The notes under the pieces were generated by a model that made no database searches, was not told where the DNA came from, and saw only the letters and a program-made list of their open reading frames with translations. A stretch of DNA of 64,000 bases from Pararhizobium capsulatum DSM 1112 (lineage in GTDB: Bacteria > Pseudomonadota > Alphaproteobacteria > Rhizobiales > Rhizobiaceae), in contig NZ_JAUSVF010000002.1 of the NCBI RefSeq assembly GCF_030814475.1, forward strand, positions 310,001 through 374,000, written 5' to 3'. The translations under genes were made by a program, and so were the position numbers. Below are positions 46,485 through 55,061 of this stretch, piece by piece. Numbering within the stretch: position 1 is the first letter of the stretch; every line of letters starts with the position of its first letter.

Positions 46485-47173
46485 AGAAGATATTATGGTG
46501 CGGCGGATCGCATTTAGGCAACGCAAAGCGTGCCATCGAGGCGATATTCCCGGATGTCGAGAACACGTTCTATATAACGGCAGGACCAACCAATCTTCGT
46601 TGGTCGCGCGAGGGTGGCCGCTACTCGGTCGAAGGTTCGATAGTCGGCGGTAATGGCCGTAGTCCGTCAGTATTCCATGACTTAGCAAACTACGATCGCA
46701 TTGTGTTCATCGGGCATTGGATTCAGCCCCAGCGCTTCATGAAAGGGCGGGCACCGCTATCGGATGCAGTGCTTGACGAGATGTTTCGGAAACACGATTT
46801 CCTGATTAATTCGCCGAGCAGAATCTACAACGAGGCTCTTGAAGTCTTTCCTCGCCTGGCACCCGGCAAATGCGTTCTGGTCTGTGACCCGCTTTCGAAT
46901 ATGCTGGAACTCACCCAGGTTCCTGTCAGGGCGAAGGTGCGATTTCTGGAAAAGGCAGCGGAGTTCTGCGCAGCAAGAGAAATTGGATTTGTCTCTCAGC
47001 CGGAAACCACCCTCAACACCAAGATGGTCACCAAGAAGAAGTTCAATAGAAGGGACGGCGACTTTATCCATATGGACGACCGGTTCTGGAAATCGTATCT
47101 CAAGAAGGTTCGTAACTATATGGACGACCAAGTGGCGATACTTCGCGATGCTCTAGAAGCCGCTGCGATCTAG
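46481..47173 (+). CDS. partner of the GSCFA protein, possible SGNH-like enzyme
   Basis: 230 residues, starting MKKILWCGGSHLGNAKRAIE and containing DYRIVF-like strands and, near the end, GDFIHMDDRFWKSYL. A GGSH start and a D.IHM end resemble SGNH blocks but are not conclusive. Translational coupling to the GSCFA gene implies a joint function. Its last 21 bp overlap the convergent SGNH gene. Confidence 0.62.
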   Translation: MKKILWCGGSHLGNAKRAIEAIFPDVENTFYITAGPTNLRWSREGGRYSVEGSIVGGNGRSPSVFHDLANYDRIVFIGHWIQPQRFMKGRAPLSDAVLDEMFRKHDFLINSPSRIYNEALEVFPRLAPGKCVLVCDPLSNMLELTQVPVRAKVRFLEKAAEFCAAREIGFVSQPETTLNTKMVTKKKFNRRDGDFIHMDDRFWKSYLKKVRNYMDDQVAILRDALEAAAI

Positions 47174-47854
47174 CCCATCGCGAAGTATCGCATATCCGCT
47201 TCCTGCCAGGTGGACGTTGTCAGTCAAATAGTTCTGGCATGCCTTCGCCCATCCACACGTCAACGCATCCTCATCAACTTTTACAAAGGTCACGTTATTG
47301 AGGGTGGAGAGGTTTTGGTTGATCTCCATGCGGTCTTGCTGGCGGTATCTGAAGCCTTTGCCGCGCGGCAATATCGGCATGACGAAGAGTTTAGCATCCG
47401 GCCACAGCGCTTTTACATCGTTTACCGCAGCGTAAATCCCTGCAAAGACGGCGCAAGTTGCGATGGACTTTACGCGCAGATTGTTCGTTCCAATAATGAG
47501 TAGGACGCGTTTCGGATCGACTTTGGGGGCCAGATGCTTGAGGCGCCACCGAAGTTCCTGAATCCGCTCTCCCCCGAGACCCATGTTAGCGACTGACAAA
47601 CCGTCAAAGTCCCGCCCTTGGTCTTTTTTCCACCGGGCAGCTATCGAATCGCCTATGAGCAAAATGTCTGGCTGACCCTGGTAGGCCACCATCTTTTGCG
47701 CTTTATCCATACGTGAGGCTGATTGTTCAGCTATTGGCTTTGTTGCGGTGTCAACTGTAGCGCGATCACAGGAGGCCGCATTCGCCGCGCTCGGAAGGAA
47801 GGACGTAATGATTACGGATATCGCAAGGTGATAGATCATCTTTGTTCGCAACAT
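47153..47854 (-). CDS. secreted SGNH/GDSL-type hydrolase (paralogue 2)
   Basis: 233 residues from ATG 47854 (GGAGG seven bases upstream). A signal peptide (about residues 1-26, ANA|A) is followed by S70 in DILLIGDSIAARWKKDQGRD, the glycine block NMGLGGERIQELRWRLKHLA, IIGTNNLRVK, and DNVHLAGSGYAIL. Blocks and spacing parallel the gene at 6685-7365, including FVMPILPRGKGF against LFVLPLLPRGKDF. Likely periplasmic esterase or acyltransferase on surface glycan. Confidence 0.82.
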   Translation of the reverse strand: MLRTKMIYHLAISVIITSFLPSAANAASCDRATVDTATKPIAEQSASRMDKAQKMVAYQGQPDILLIGDSIAARWKKDQGRDFDGLSVANMGLGGERIQELRWRLKHLAPKVDPKRVLLIIGTNNLRVKSIATCAVFAGIYAAVNDVKALWPDAKLFVMPILPRGKGFRYRQQDRMEINQNLSTLNNVTFVKVDEDALTCGWAKACQNYLTDNVHLAGSGYAILRDGLDRSGF

Positions 47855-47895
47855 GCGCTCCCTCCTATAGCCCCCTTGTTGCCAAGGGCACTGAA

Positions 47896-48669
47896 TCAAT
47901 TTCGATCTTCACGAAGTGTCCGCGACATCGTGAACAGTGTAAGACCAACAAGGATTGAGAGAAAAGTCCATTCCAGAACGTATAACACATCGAGTCCATC
48001 GGCCCTGTATTCCGAGTAAATCCCGGTCCTGAACCACATGATGATGTGCACCAAAGGGTTCCACATCAGGAAGTCATGAGCTTCGCGGGGCAATGAATCT
48101 GGAAGGTGAAAAACGCCTGAGAGCAGGAACAGCGGCCGATTTATCAGACTGAAGATCTTCTCGTAGACCGGGAACTTATTGAACAAGGCTATATTGGCCA
48201 TGCCGACGCCTAATCCCAGCAAGGTCGCAAGCATGAAGGCTACCACGACGCTGCCCATTTTGATTGAGCCGAATTGCGCAGGCTCCGATGTGCAAATCAC
48301 AAAGATGATGATGGTCACCAGCACTGATGTGAGGAGCTGAAGAATATAGCGGCTGCAAACCGCGTCGATTGGCGCCACAACGGGGTATGAAAACAGGCTT
48401 CTGTTTGCCTTTATGGCACCAGAGATAAATGAGGTCATGCCTTGGTAAGCGGCAAAAGGCAGATAGCCAGATGCAAAAAACAGAGCAAAATCTGTACCGA
48501 TTAATGGCGATCGAGCGATTGCCTGCCATAGAACAGTCATGAGCATAACATGGGCCAGCGGGTCAATTATGGCCCAGATATAACCGCCCGGCTTATTACC
48601 GTACCGTGCGGCCGTTTCTCGAATGACGAGCGCTGCAACCACGCGGATATTTTGGCGTATTTGGTACAC
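47896..48669 (-). CDS. KpsM/Wzm-like ABC-2 polysaccharide export permease
   Basis: About 257 residues from GTG 48669, which has GGAG seven bases upstream and gives the family-typical start YQIRQNIRVVAALVIRETAA; ATG 48726 is the longer alternative. Six helices and RYGNKPGGYIWAIIDPLAHV match the capsular polysaccharide exporter permeases. The ATPase partner (KpsT/Wzt) is not in this window, so it is either elsewhere or lost. Confidence 0.85.
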   Translation of the reverse strand: MYQIRQNIRVVAALVIRETAARYGNKPGGYIWAIIDPLAHVMLMTVLWQAIARSPLIGTDFALFFASGYLPFAAYQGMTSFISGAIKANRSLFSYPVVAPIDAVCSRYILQLLTSVLVTIIIFVICTSEPAQFGSIKMGSVVVAFMLATLLGLGVGMANIALFNKFPVYEKIFSLINRPLFLLSGVFHLPDSLPREAHDFLMWNPLVHIIMWFRTGIYSEYRADGLDVLYVLEWTFLSILVGLTLFTMSRTLREDRN

Positions 48670-48761
48670 GGGGCATCTCCGGTCAACTGAGTGGCATGTC
48701 TTAGACTGCTCACCGCCCCGCATCAACGGAAGTTTCGTTTCAAAATCACGAGGATTAAAAC

Positions 48762-48944
48762 ATGAGCGAATTTGATCGCGCCTTCGCGAAGGTGCTTGTG
48801 CATGAGGGGAGGTATGTCAATGACCCTGACGACGCTGGTGGCGAGACCACCAAGGGCATCACGCGACGGGTCTATGACGAATACAGGCGTACGCTCAAAC
48901 TGCCCGTCCAGAGCGTCAAGAATATTACCAACGCCGAAGTCATC
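48762..48944 (+). pseudogene. GH108 endolysin-type muramidase, N-terminal stub
   Basis: The frame starts MSEFDRAFAKVLVHEGRYVN and DPDDAGGETTKGITRR, the catalytic-Glu region of GH108 phage endolysins. After about residue 60 the domain is replaced in frame by IS66 sequence. The normal length would be about 170 residues or more. Confidence 0.78.
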
Positions 48945-49345
48945 AAGGTGATCACCGGTCGTCGCCATCGGCGGAATTGGACTGACGAGGAGAAGGCGCG
49001 CATCCTTGCGGAAAGCGCGGAACCTTATGTGAACGTCTCGGCTGTTGCTCGGCGCTTGGCCAAGGCCTTCGCGCAACAGGCGATATTCGTGCCGGTGACC
49101 GTGGTAGACGATCGAACGTCGCCCGAGAGCTTGTTGTCGGATGCCGCCCATTTCGCCGCAGGTCGGATTGAGATCGAGATTGCTGGCGCACGGCTGACCA
49201 TGATTGGCTCGGTAGCGCCCGAGCTGGCGAGTACTCTTACCCAGCATCTGAGCTACGGATTGGACGAAGCAGGCTTTGAGGTGGTGTGCGTGCAGGCTCG
49301 CCAGGTCATTCCCGCTCTGTCGGCAACGCAGCCTCGCGTTTCGAT
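48945..49345 (+). pseudogene. fused IS66 TnpA and IS110 DEDD fragments
   Basis: In the same frame as the endolysin stub come VITGRRHRRNWTDEEKARIL (IS66 TnpA start), an internal deletion after SAVARRL, IEIEIAGARLTMIGSVAPEL (TnpA end), and then STLTQHLSYGLDEAGFEVVC with VQARQVIPAL from the IS110 DEDD domain. The composite frame runs on to a stop at 49463. Confidence 0.75.
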
Positions 49346-49444
49346 AGATGCATGGATATGTCAGTTTATGACAGAAGGTTCTTGTGTAGAACTGGCTTCT
49401 GGGGATATAGCGAGGCTAATTTGCGGAGCAACGAAACGATCTCA

Positions 49445-49822
49445 ATGTCAATTTCTGAGCTGATTGTAGAGCTTCAACACGCCGACGGGCCGGATAGAAA
49501 GCTTGACGTAGAGATAGCGACGATGTTGGGTTATGAACGCAGGGCGGTGACGGTAAAGACCGGCGCCGGCAAGGATCAGACGAAAAAACTTTGGTTCCAC
49601 CCAAAGCGAAACGGCACAGTTCAGATACCGAAATACACAGAGAATATTGACGTCGCTCGTAAGCTCGCGGCAACGATAGTGCCTAGATGCTCCGCCGGGT
49701 TCACGTGGGGGACATCATTCGCAACAGCAAAAATCAATCAGGGCCGTACCGTTATGGGCGCTACTCCCGCGCTTGCACTTTGCATCGCCGCTCTCAGTGC
49801 CAAATATGTACAGGAGAAATGA
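49445..49822 (+). CDS. phage-type hypothetical protein, 125 aa
   Basis: Begins MSISELIVELQHADGPDRKL and ends GATPALALCIAALSAKYVQE. This layout (short N-terminal helix, central Trp/Pro segment with a YT..ID.A motif, C-terminal TPALALC.AAL) recurs in rhizobial prophage and phage-related genes of unknown function. It lies just after the IS66/IS110 debris. It may be intact. Confidence 0.62.
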   Translation: MSISELIVELQHADGPDRKLDVEIATMLGYERRAVTVKTGAGKDQTKKLWFHPKRNGTVQIPKYTENIDVARKLAATIVPRCSAGFTWGTSFATAKINQGRTVMGATPALALCIAALSAKYVQEK

Positions 49823-49868
49823 GCACCGTCTTCCCAAGCATGGCTTGAGTTCTTTCATTGGAGAGACC

Positions 49869-50180
49869 ATGACGAGACGACCGCGCCGGAACCACAGCCC
49901 GGCTTTCAAGGCGAAAGTGGCGCTTGCCGCGATCAGGGGCGAACAGACGCTGGTGGAGTTGTCCCAGCAGTTTGACGTCCATGCCAACCAGATCAAGCAG
50001 TGGAAAGACCAACTCCTTGAGGGGGCGACAGGCGTTTTCGGCGATGAAGCCAAGGCGGAACCAGCGGCACCCACAGTCGATGTCAAAACGCTGCACGCTA
50101 AGATCGGCGAACTGACACTGGAGAACGATTTTTTATCCGGTGCGCTCGGCAAGGCGGGATTGCTGGGCGGAAAGAAATGA
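49869..50180 (+). CDS. IS3 OrfA transposase subunit
   Basis: 103 residues. Helix-turn-helix (HSPAFKAKVALAAIRGEQTL, LSQQFDVHANQIKQWKDQLL) and the leucine-zipper segment TLHAKIGELTLENDFLSGAL. GGAGAGACC precedes ATG 49869. Overlaps orfB by 4 bp, as in IS3 elements that make OrfAB by frameshifting. Confidence 0.9.
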   Translation: MTRRPRRNHSPAFKAKVALAAIRGEQTLVELSQQFDVHANQIKQWKDQLLEGATGVFGDEAKAEPAAPTVDVKTLHAKIGELTLENDFLSGALGKAGLLGGKK

Positions 50181-50371
50181 TCGACCGCGAGCACAAACTG
50201 TCGGTCATGCGTCAGGCGAAGCTTCTCGGCTTCAGCCGTGGCAGCGTCTATCATTCTCCGCGTCCTGTATCGGACAGCGATCTGGCTTTGATGCGCCGGA
50301 TCGATGAACTACATCTCGACCACCCGTTTGCCGGAAGTCGGATGTTGCAAAGGCTTTTGAAGGCAGAAGGT
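50177..50371 (+). pseudogene. IS3 OrfB, truncated
   Basis: MIDREHKLSVMRQAKLLGFS, RGSVYHSPRPVSDSDLALMR and LDHPFAGSRMLQRLLKAEG are the OrfB N-terminus before the DDE core. After residue 65 unrelated sequence follows and the frame stops at 50458. Confidence 0.88.
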
Positions 50372-50703
50372 CCAATTCTCCTGTCAATTCCTGGTTTAGA
50401 CCGTGGGCGCGCGCGAGTTTGCGAACAAAATCCATTCTTTGGGATGTGGCTCTGGTAGAAACTCACAATACTGCCGAAACTTCGCACTCCGGTTGCACCG
50501 TGAAAGACGGGAATATGCCCCAAGTGAAGCTTTCGCAAATTGCCCATTGAGCAACAACGCCGCCAATTGAATTTTTAATCTTCTCGTCAAGGGATAAGGA
50601 GGCTGGCGGTGCGTGGGCGGCTGGCGGGGCAATGTAGCTCAATGCGTCGTCCAATCCCGGCGGTTGGTGGCCATCAACTTCATTCCCCCTTCAAGACCTC
50701 ATC
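50372..50703. other. no gene recognised
   Basis: 332 bp between the truncated IS3 and the next gene without supported coding sequence. Confidence 0.5.
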
Positions 50704-50988
50704 CTACCCACCCAGCTCGATCTTGAGTGTGCGGATCATGTCGGCGGCTTCCAGAAGGGCCGCCTTCACTTCATCATTCGACCGCCGGTGGATTATGGCA
50801 GCGGTAATGCGAAGGGGGATCAGCGGGTCCGTGAGCGTTTCAAATATGGGAATGACGTTCTGTCTGCGCATGTCCTGGATCATCGTTACTGCGTGCTCCA
50901 ACAGCCGATGCTTCTCGGAGTCTCCGAGCTTCCCGACCCCGTTCGCGGCTCTGATCAACTCAGCAATGAAATCGGTGGTGTGGTTCAT
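50704..50988 (-). CDS. small hypothetical protein, 94 aa
   Basis: Begins MNHTTDFIAELIRAANGVGK, helical throughout, ends AALLEAADMIRTLKIELGG. The last part resembles short phage-type proteins of alphaproteobacteria that contain an ALLEAADxIRxL segment. No Shine-Dalgarno is evident; the frame is continuous upstream with part of the lipoprotein frame, so the start is uncertain. Confidence 0.55.
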   Translation of the reverse strand: MNHTTDFIAELIRAANGVGKLGDSEKHRLLEHAVTMIQDMRRQNVIPIFETLTDPLIPLRITAAIIHRRSNDEVKAALLEAADMIRTLKIELGG

Positions 50989-51019
50989 AATCGGAGGATC
51001 GATAGACTTCCCCGCAGAG

Positions 51020-51462
51020 TCAACTGTTGGGTGATGTTTCCGGATCAATACCCACCCGGACGCGAATACGTGCTTCGTCCGCCACAAATTCGCCCGGCAG
51101 CGTCGTATTGCCCTGACGGGGTAGGACGAGCCCCCGCAGTTATTGTTGGCACAGACAGCGATAGCAGTTCCTATGAGCGCGACAGCGACAATCGCTGCCG
51201 CAGCCTGATTTTGCTGCTGCGCCGTGGCGGGGCAATCGTAAGGGTTCAAACGACGGCGAAGGATTTCAGTCTCCAGATCCTTGCGAAAATATGGGTCGCC
51301 GGACTCCAGGAAGGTTCTACACAAAGCGGCCTTGCTTGCTCCCTTCGGGTTTTTCTGAAACTCAGCCTGCGTTGTCGAACAGCCGGACAATATCGAAGAC
51401 GTGCCGAGCGCGAGCGCCAGCGCGTGTATTGGACTCGCCTCAATTCGCGACCCTCTGGTTCG
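51020..51462 (-). pseudogene. lipoprotein-like gene with probable frameshift
   Basis: The minus-strand frame holds a lipoprotein signal (ALALALGTSSILSGC, lipobox LSGC), then TTQAEFQKNPKGASKAALCR, NPYDCPATAQQQNQAAAAIV and CANNNCGGSSYP. At the CCCC run near 51118 the coding character jumps by -1 into GNTTLPGEFVADEARIRVRV, ending at TGA 51020-51022. No ATG, GTG or TTG starts the signal peptide in frame, so the gene is probably broken at both points. Confidence 0.55.
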
Positions 51463-51860
51463 TCAAGCACACAACGGGTTGTGTCTACGTTTCCGAAAAT
51501 TTAGAGAAAGCAGTTGGAAAAAATAAAGCGCATGGCTATTTCACCCGGACTAGTGTTGTATCCTCCCTACGGGGAACATCAGGTGGGGGATTTCAGAATG
51601 GTCTGGCTATTCGCGGCTGTGCTTTACCTTTGAGGCGGCTAGGCGCAGCCGGCTACGAGCACGCTGCGCTCCGACTTCCAAGTACCGGCGGTTTGCCCCT
51701 GACCACTCCCCCTTCCATACATTCCCGAACACGCCAGTCGAATTTGCTGCGTCGTACCTCTGCGACGCCGAATGTCTGATGTGCCCTTGGTTCGTAACAA
51801 GCCTGCAATCTGACGTTTCAAAAATAGCGGCAATCTGCTCACTTGAGAGGAATTAGGCAA
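51463..51860. other. upstream region of the RTX gene, no gene
   Basis: About 400 bp without a supported gene; should hold the RTX gene promoter. GAGAGGA lies about 10 bases before ATG 51861. Confidence 0.45.
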
Positions 51861-54659
51861 ATGACATCATTCACGGTAACCGCTGGCACCACTCAGACGA
51901 CCCGCATCGACATGAGCGGCAGTGACGACGTGACGGTTCAGGCGACCGGGTCCCTATCGGTCTCCGCCAACGCCCAGTCAATCCGATTTCAAGCCTCGAC
52001 CGACGGCGCTCTGATCACCAACAGCGGCACGATTGAGAACACAAATGGCGGCGGCCGCGCGATCCGTTTCGAAACGGGTGTTGGTGCGTCGCTGACGGCG
52101 ATCATCGACAATGCCGGCACCATTCAAGCTGTTGACGATGCAATTCAGATCCAGGCGGGCAGCGTCACGTCTGGAACGCTCACCATCAGCAACTCGGCTG
52201 CCGGGACCATTCAATCGACGACTGGCCAGGCACTCGATCTTGCTGGTGGCACAGGCGCCTTCGTCGCCGACGTCACCAACGCGGGGAATATCTTTGCCTT
52301 GGTCAATGACGCTATCCGATTCGGTGGCGTCGGCACATTGATCAACTCGGGCGACGTTGATGGCGGCACTGCGGCGACCTACGAGGGATCGGACGGCGTC
52401 CAGTTCGAGGACAACGCGACCGGGACGGTCCAGAACGACAGCGGCGGCTCGATCTCCGGCGACCGCCATGCCATCAATGGCGGCGTTGGCAGTTTTGTCA
52501 CCGTCGTTAACAACGCCACCGGCATTATTAACGGTCGTAACGGATCCGGAGTCGGACTCGACGGCGACGGCACGGTTACCAATTTCGGAACGATCAGCGG
52601 CAACTTTAGCGATAGCGCCGGTTCCGACACCAGCGGTCTCACGCCGGGGGGCCCTGATGGCATCAATGACGGCGATGGCGACGGCATCGACATCGACGGC
52701 CAGGCGACAATCGAAAATTACGGCACTATCCGGGGCACCGGCGCCGGCGGCCACGGGTCTGACGGGCTACCGAACACTAGCGAAGGCATCGCGGCCGGCG
52801 GCGGCACGTTCACCAACTTCGCCGGCGCTTTGATTACAGGGCTCGGCCTCGGCATCCTGATCGACGACAGCTCACAGGGTAACGCGCCGTTCCTAACGAC
52901 CATAATCAACAACGGCATCATATCGGGCACCAACTCCGTCGGTATCCGCATCATCAGCGTGCTCGCCGACACCATCACCAACAACGGCATGATCTCTGGA
53001 GGTGGCGGCACCGCCATCCGCTTCGGCGACGGCAACAACACACTTGTCATCGGTGCTTCCTCGACTATTAACGGCCTCACCGACGGCGAAGGCGGCACCA
53101 ACACGCTCGACTATTCGACCTTTGGGTCGGGCGCCGCGATCAACCTTCTCACCGGCGCAGCCACGGGCACGGGGGGCGTCGGAAATTTCCAGAACGTCAT
53201 CGGCTCGGCCGGGGTCGACAACATCACGGGCAATGCCGGTGCCAACAGGATCGATGGAAAGGGCGGCGCAGATACGATGAGCGGTGGCTCCGGCAATGAC
53301 ACTTACATTGTCGATAATGCCGGCGATGTTGTCGTCGAAAGCTCGACCGATGGTACTTCTGATAAAGTTGCCACGAGGGTCAGCTATGCACTTTCAACGT
53401 CGGCTTATATCGAGCAGCTGTCGACGACCTCGAGCACCGGGACAACAGCGATCAACCTCACCGGCAACAGCATCGCCCAGGCGATTACCGGCAACGCGGG
53501 CGCCAACAAGATCGATGGTAAGGGCGGCGCTGATACGATGACTGGCGGCGGCAGCAGCGACACCTATTATGTCGACAATGCCGGTGATGTCGTCGTTGAA
53601 AGCTCGACGGGCGGCACGTCCGACTGGGTTGCCACGAGCGTCAGTTATGCACTCTCACCGTCGGCCTATGTCGAGAAGTTGTCGACGACGTCAAGTTCAG
53701 GCACGACAGCGATCAACCTTACCGGGAACGGCATTGCCCAGACAATTACTGGAAACGCGGGCGCCAATAAGATCGATGGCAAGGCCGGCGCCGACACGAT
53801 GTCGGGCATTGACGGCAACGACATCTATTATGTCGACAATGCCGGTGATGTCGTCATTGAAAAATCGACCGATGGTACTTCTGATAAAGTTGCGACGAAT
53901 GTCAGTTACGCCCTTTCATCGTCGGCCTATGTCGAGAAACTTTCGACGACGACGATTTCCGGGACAACGGCAATTAACCTGACTGGGAACGGGATCGCCC
54001 AGACGATTACCGGCAATGCCGGCGCCAACAAGATCGATGGCAAGGGCGGTGCCGATACGATGAGCGGTGGCGCTGGCAACGACACCTACACGGTCGACAA
54101 CGCCGGTGATATCGTCGTTGAAAGCTCGAATGGCGGCACGTCGGATTGGGTCGCTACGAGCGTCAGTTATGCACTTTCGTCCTTTGCTTATGTCGAGAAG
54201 CTGTCGACGACGTCGAGTGCGGGTACAACAGCGATCAACCTCACCGGCAATGATTTCATCCAGACGATTACCGGCAATGCCGGCGCCAATATCATCAACG
54301 GCAGAAGTGGCAACGACACCCTCTCGGGCGGTGCAGGAAGTGACACCTTTCTGTTCAACAGTGGACTCAACTCAACCACGAACTTCGACAAGATCACCGA
54401 CTACAACGTCGCCGCCGACACCATCCGCCTTGAGAACGCCGTCTTCACGGCACTGGCTGCGGTGGGGACGCTTGCATCCGGTGCCTTCGCGTCCAATGCG
54501 ACTGGCCTTGCCGGCGACAGCGACGACCGCATCATTTACGAGAAGGACACAGGCGAACTCTACTATGACGCCAACGGCAACAAAGCCGGCGGGGGCATAC
54601 ACTTCGCGACGCTGAGTGCCAACTTGTCGCTCACCAACGCGGATTTCTTCGTGGTCTAG
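51861..54659 (+). CDS. large RTX-type (hemolysin-type calcium-binding repeat) protein
   Basis: 932 residues, acidic, Gly/Asn/Thr-rich, no Cys-rich region. Residues about 1-400 are a repetitive beta-helix (ITNSGTIENTNGGGRAIRF-like units). Residues about 455-815 are 87-residue repeats, each with an RTX-like core (GGADTMSGGSGNDTYIVDNA). The C-terminus (GGAGSDTFLFNSGL, DKITDYNVAADTIRLENAVF) is typical of type I secreted RTX proteins with an uncleaved C-terminal signal. It is likely to be a secreted adhesin, matrix or surface-layer protein. No type I secretion genes lie in the window. Confidence 0.85.
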   Translation: MTSFTVTAGTTQTTRIDMSGSDDVTVQATGSLSVSANAQSIRFQASTDGALITNSGTIENTNGGGRAIRFETGVGASLTAIIDNAGTIQAVDDAIQIQAGSVTSGTLTISNSAAGTIQSTTGQALDLAGGTGAFVADVTNAGNIFALVNDAIRFGGVGTLINSGDVDGGTAATYEGSDGVQFEDNATGTVQNDSGGSISGDRHAINGGVGSFVTVVNNATGIINGRNGSGVGLDGDGTVTNFGTISGNFSDSAGSDTSGLTPGGPDGINDGDGDGIDIDGQATIENYGTIRGTGAGGHGSDGLPNTSEGIAAGGGTFTNFAGALITGLGLGILIDDSSQGNAPFLTTIINNGIISGTNSVGIRIISVLADTITNNGMISGGGGTAIRFGDGNNTLVIGASSTINGLTDGEGGTNTLDYSTFGSGAAINLLTGAATGTGGVGNFQNVIGSAGVDNITGNAGANRIDGKGGADTMSGGSGNDTYIVDNAGDVVVESSTDGTSDKVATRVSYALSTSAYIEQLSTTSSTGTTAINLTGNSIAQAITGNAGANKIDGKGGADTMTGGGSSDTYYVDNAGDVVVESSTGGTSDWVATSVSYALSPSAYVEKLSTTSSSGTTAINLTGNGIAQTITGNAGANKIDGKAGADTMSGIDGNDIYYVDNAGDVVIEKSTDGTSDKVATNVSYALSSSAYVEKLSTTTISGTTAINLTGNGIAQTITGNAGANKIDGKGGADTMSGGAGNDTYTVDNAGDIVVESSNGGTSDWVATSVSYALSSFAYVEKLSTTSSAGTTAINLTGNDFIQTITGNAGANIINGRSGNDTLSGGAGSDTFLFNSGLNSTTNFDKITDYNVAADTIRLENAVFTALAAVGTLASGAFASNATGLAGDSDDRIIYEKDTGELYYDANGNKAGGGIHFATLSANLSLTNADFFVV
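53223..54266 (+). repeat. four 261-bp tandem repeats in the RTX gene
   Basis: Units start at 53223, 53484, 53745 and 54006; a fifth begins at 54267 and is degenerate. Each encodes 87 residues starting ITGNAGAN(R/K)IDGK. Similarity is high also at DNA level, implying recent duplication or gene conversion. Confidence 0.88.
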
Positions 54660-54660
54660 A

Positions 54661-55061
54661 ATGGGTTGGGCGATTGCATCGCGCGATGACTTTGATGGTC
54701 CTGCTCTGCGGCAGTTGGCGAAAGGGACCAAGGATGCCGCTCAAGCGCGACGGCTTCCGGCGTTGGCGGAAATTTATGATGGCGGCTCGCGTACAGATGC
54801 GGCCCGGATCGGAGGCGTGACCTTGCAGATTGTTCGCGATTGGGTCATTCGTTTCATTGAACACGGGTCGGCTGGGCTCCTCAACGGCAAGGCTCCCGGC
54901 AATCGGCCCAAGCTGAATGATAATCAGCGGCAGGCCATGGCCAAGATTGTAGAGCGTGGTCCGATCCCGGCTATCCACGGTGTCGTTCGGTGGCGGCGCA
55001 AGGATCTGGTCGAATGGATCTTCCAGGAATTCCGGATCTCGATGGATGAGACCACGGTTGG
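54661..55061 (+). pseudogene. IS630-family transposase, N-terminal half
   Basis: MGWAIASRDDFDGPALRQLA, RRLPALAEIYDGGSRTDAAR and VRDWVIRFIEHGSAGLLNGK are the winged-helix region of IS630 transposases. The frame is cut after ISMDETTVG by the IS21 end at 55062. It starts one base after the RTX stop. Confidence 0.85.

Larger units (their letters stand above)
49823..50371 (+). mobile_element. IS3-family element, 5' part
   Basis: Contains complete orfA and the first 65 codons of orfB; the catalytic region and right end are gone. The left IR was not resolved. DNA similarity to the older remnant at 8668-8885 shows that at least two copies of this IS existed. Confidence 0.85.

Noticed and set aside
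51978..52754. Minus-strand frame inside the RTX gene
   Set aside because: An antisense artefact of the repetitive Asp/Asn/Gly/Thr codons of the RTX protein.
53223..54530. Regular repeats considered as a CRISPR array
   Set aside because: Units are 261 bp, coding and in frame; there are no short repeats with unique spacers and no cas genes.
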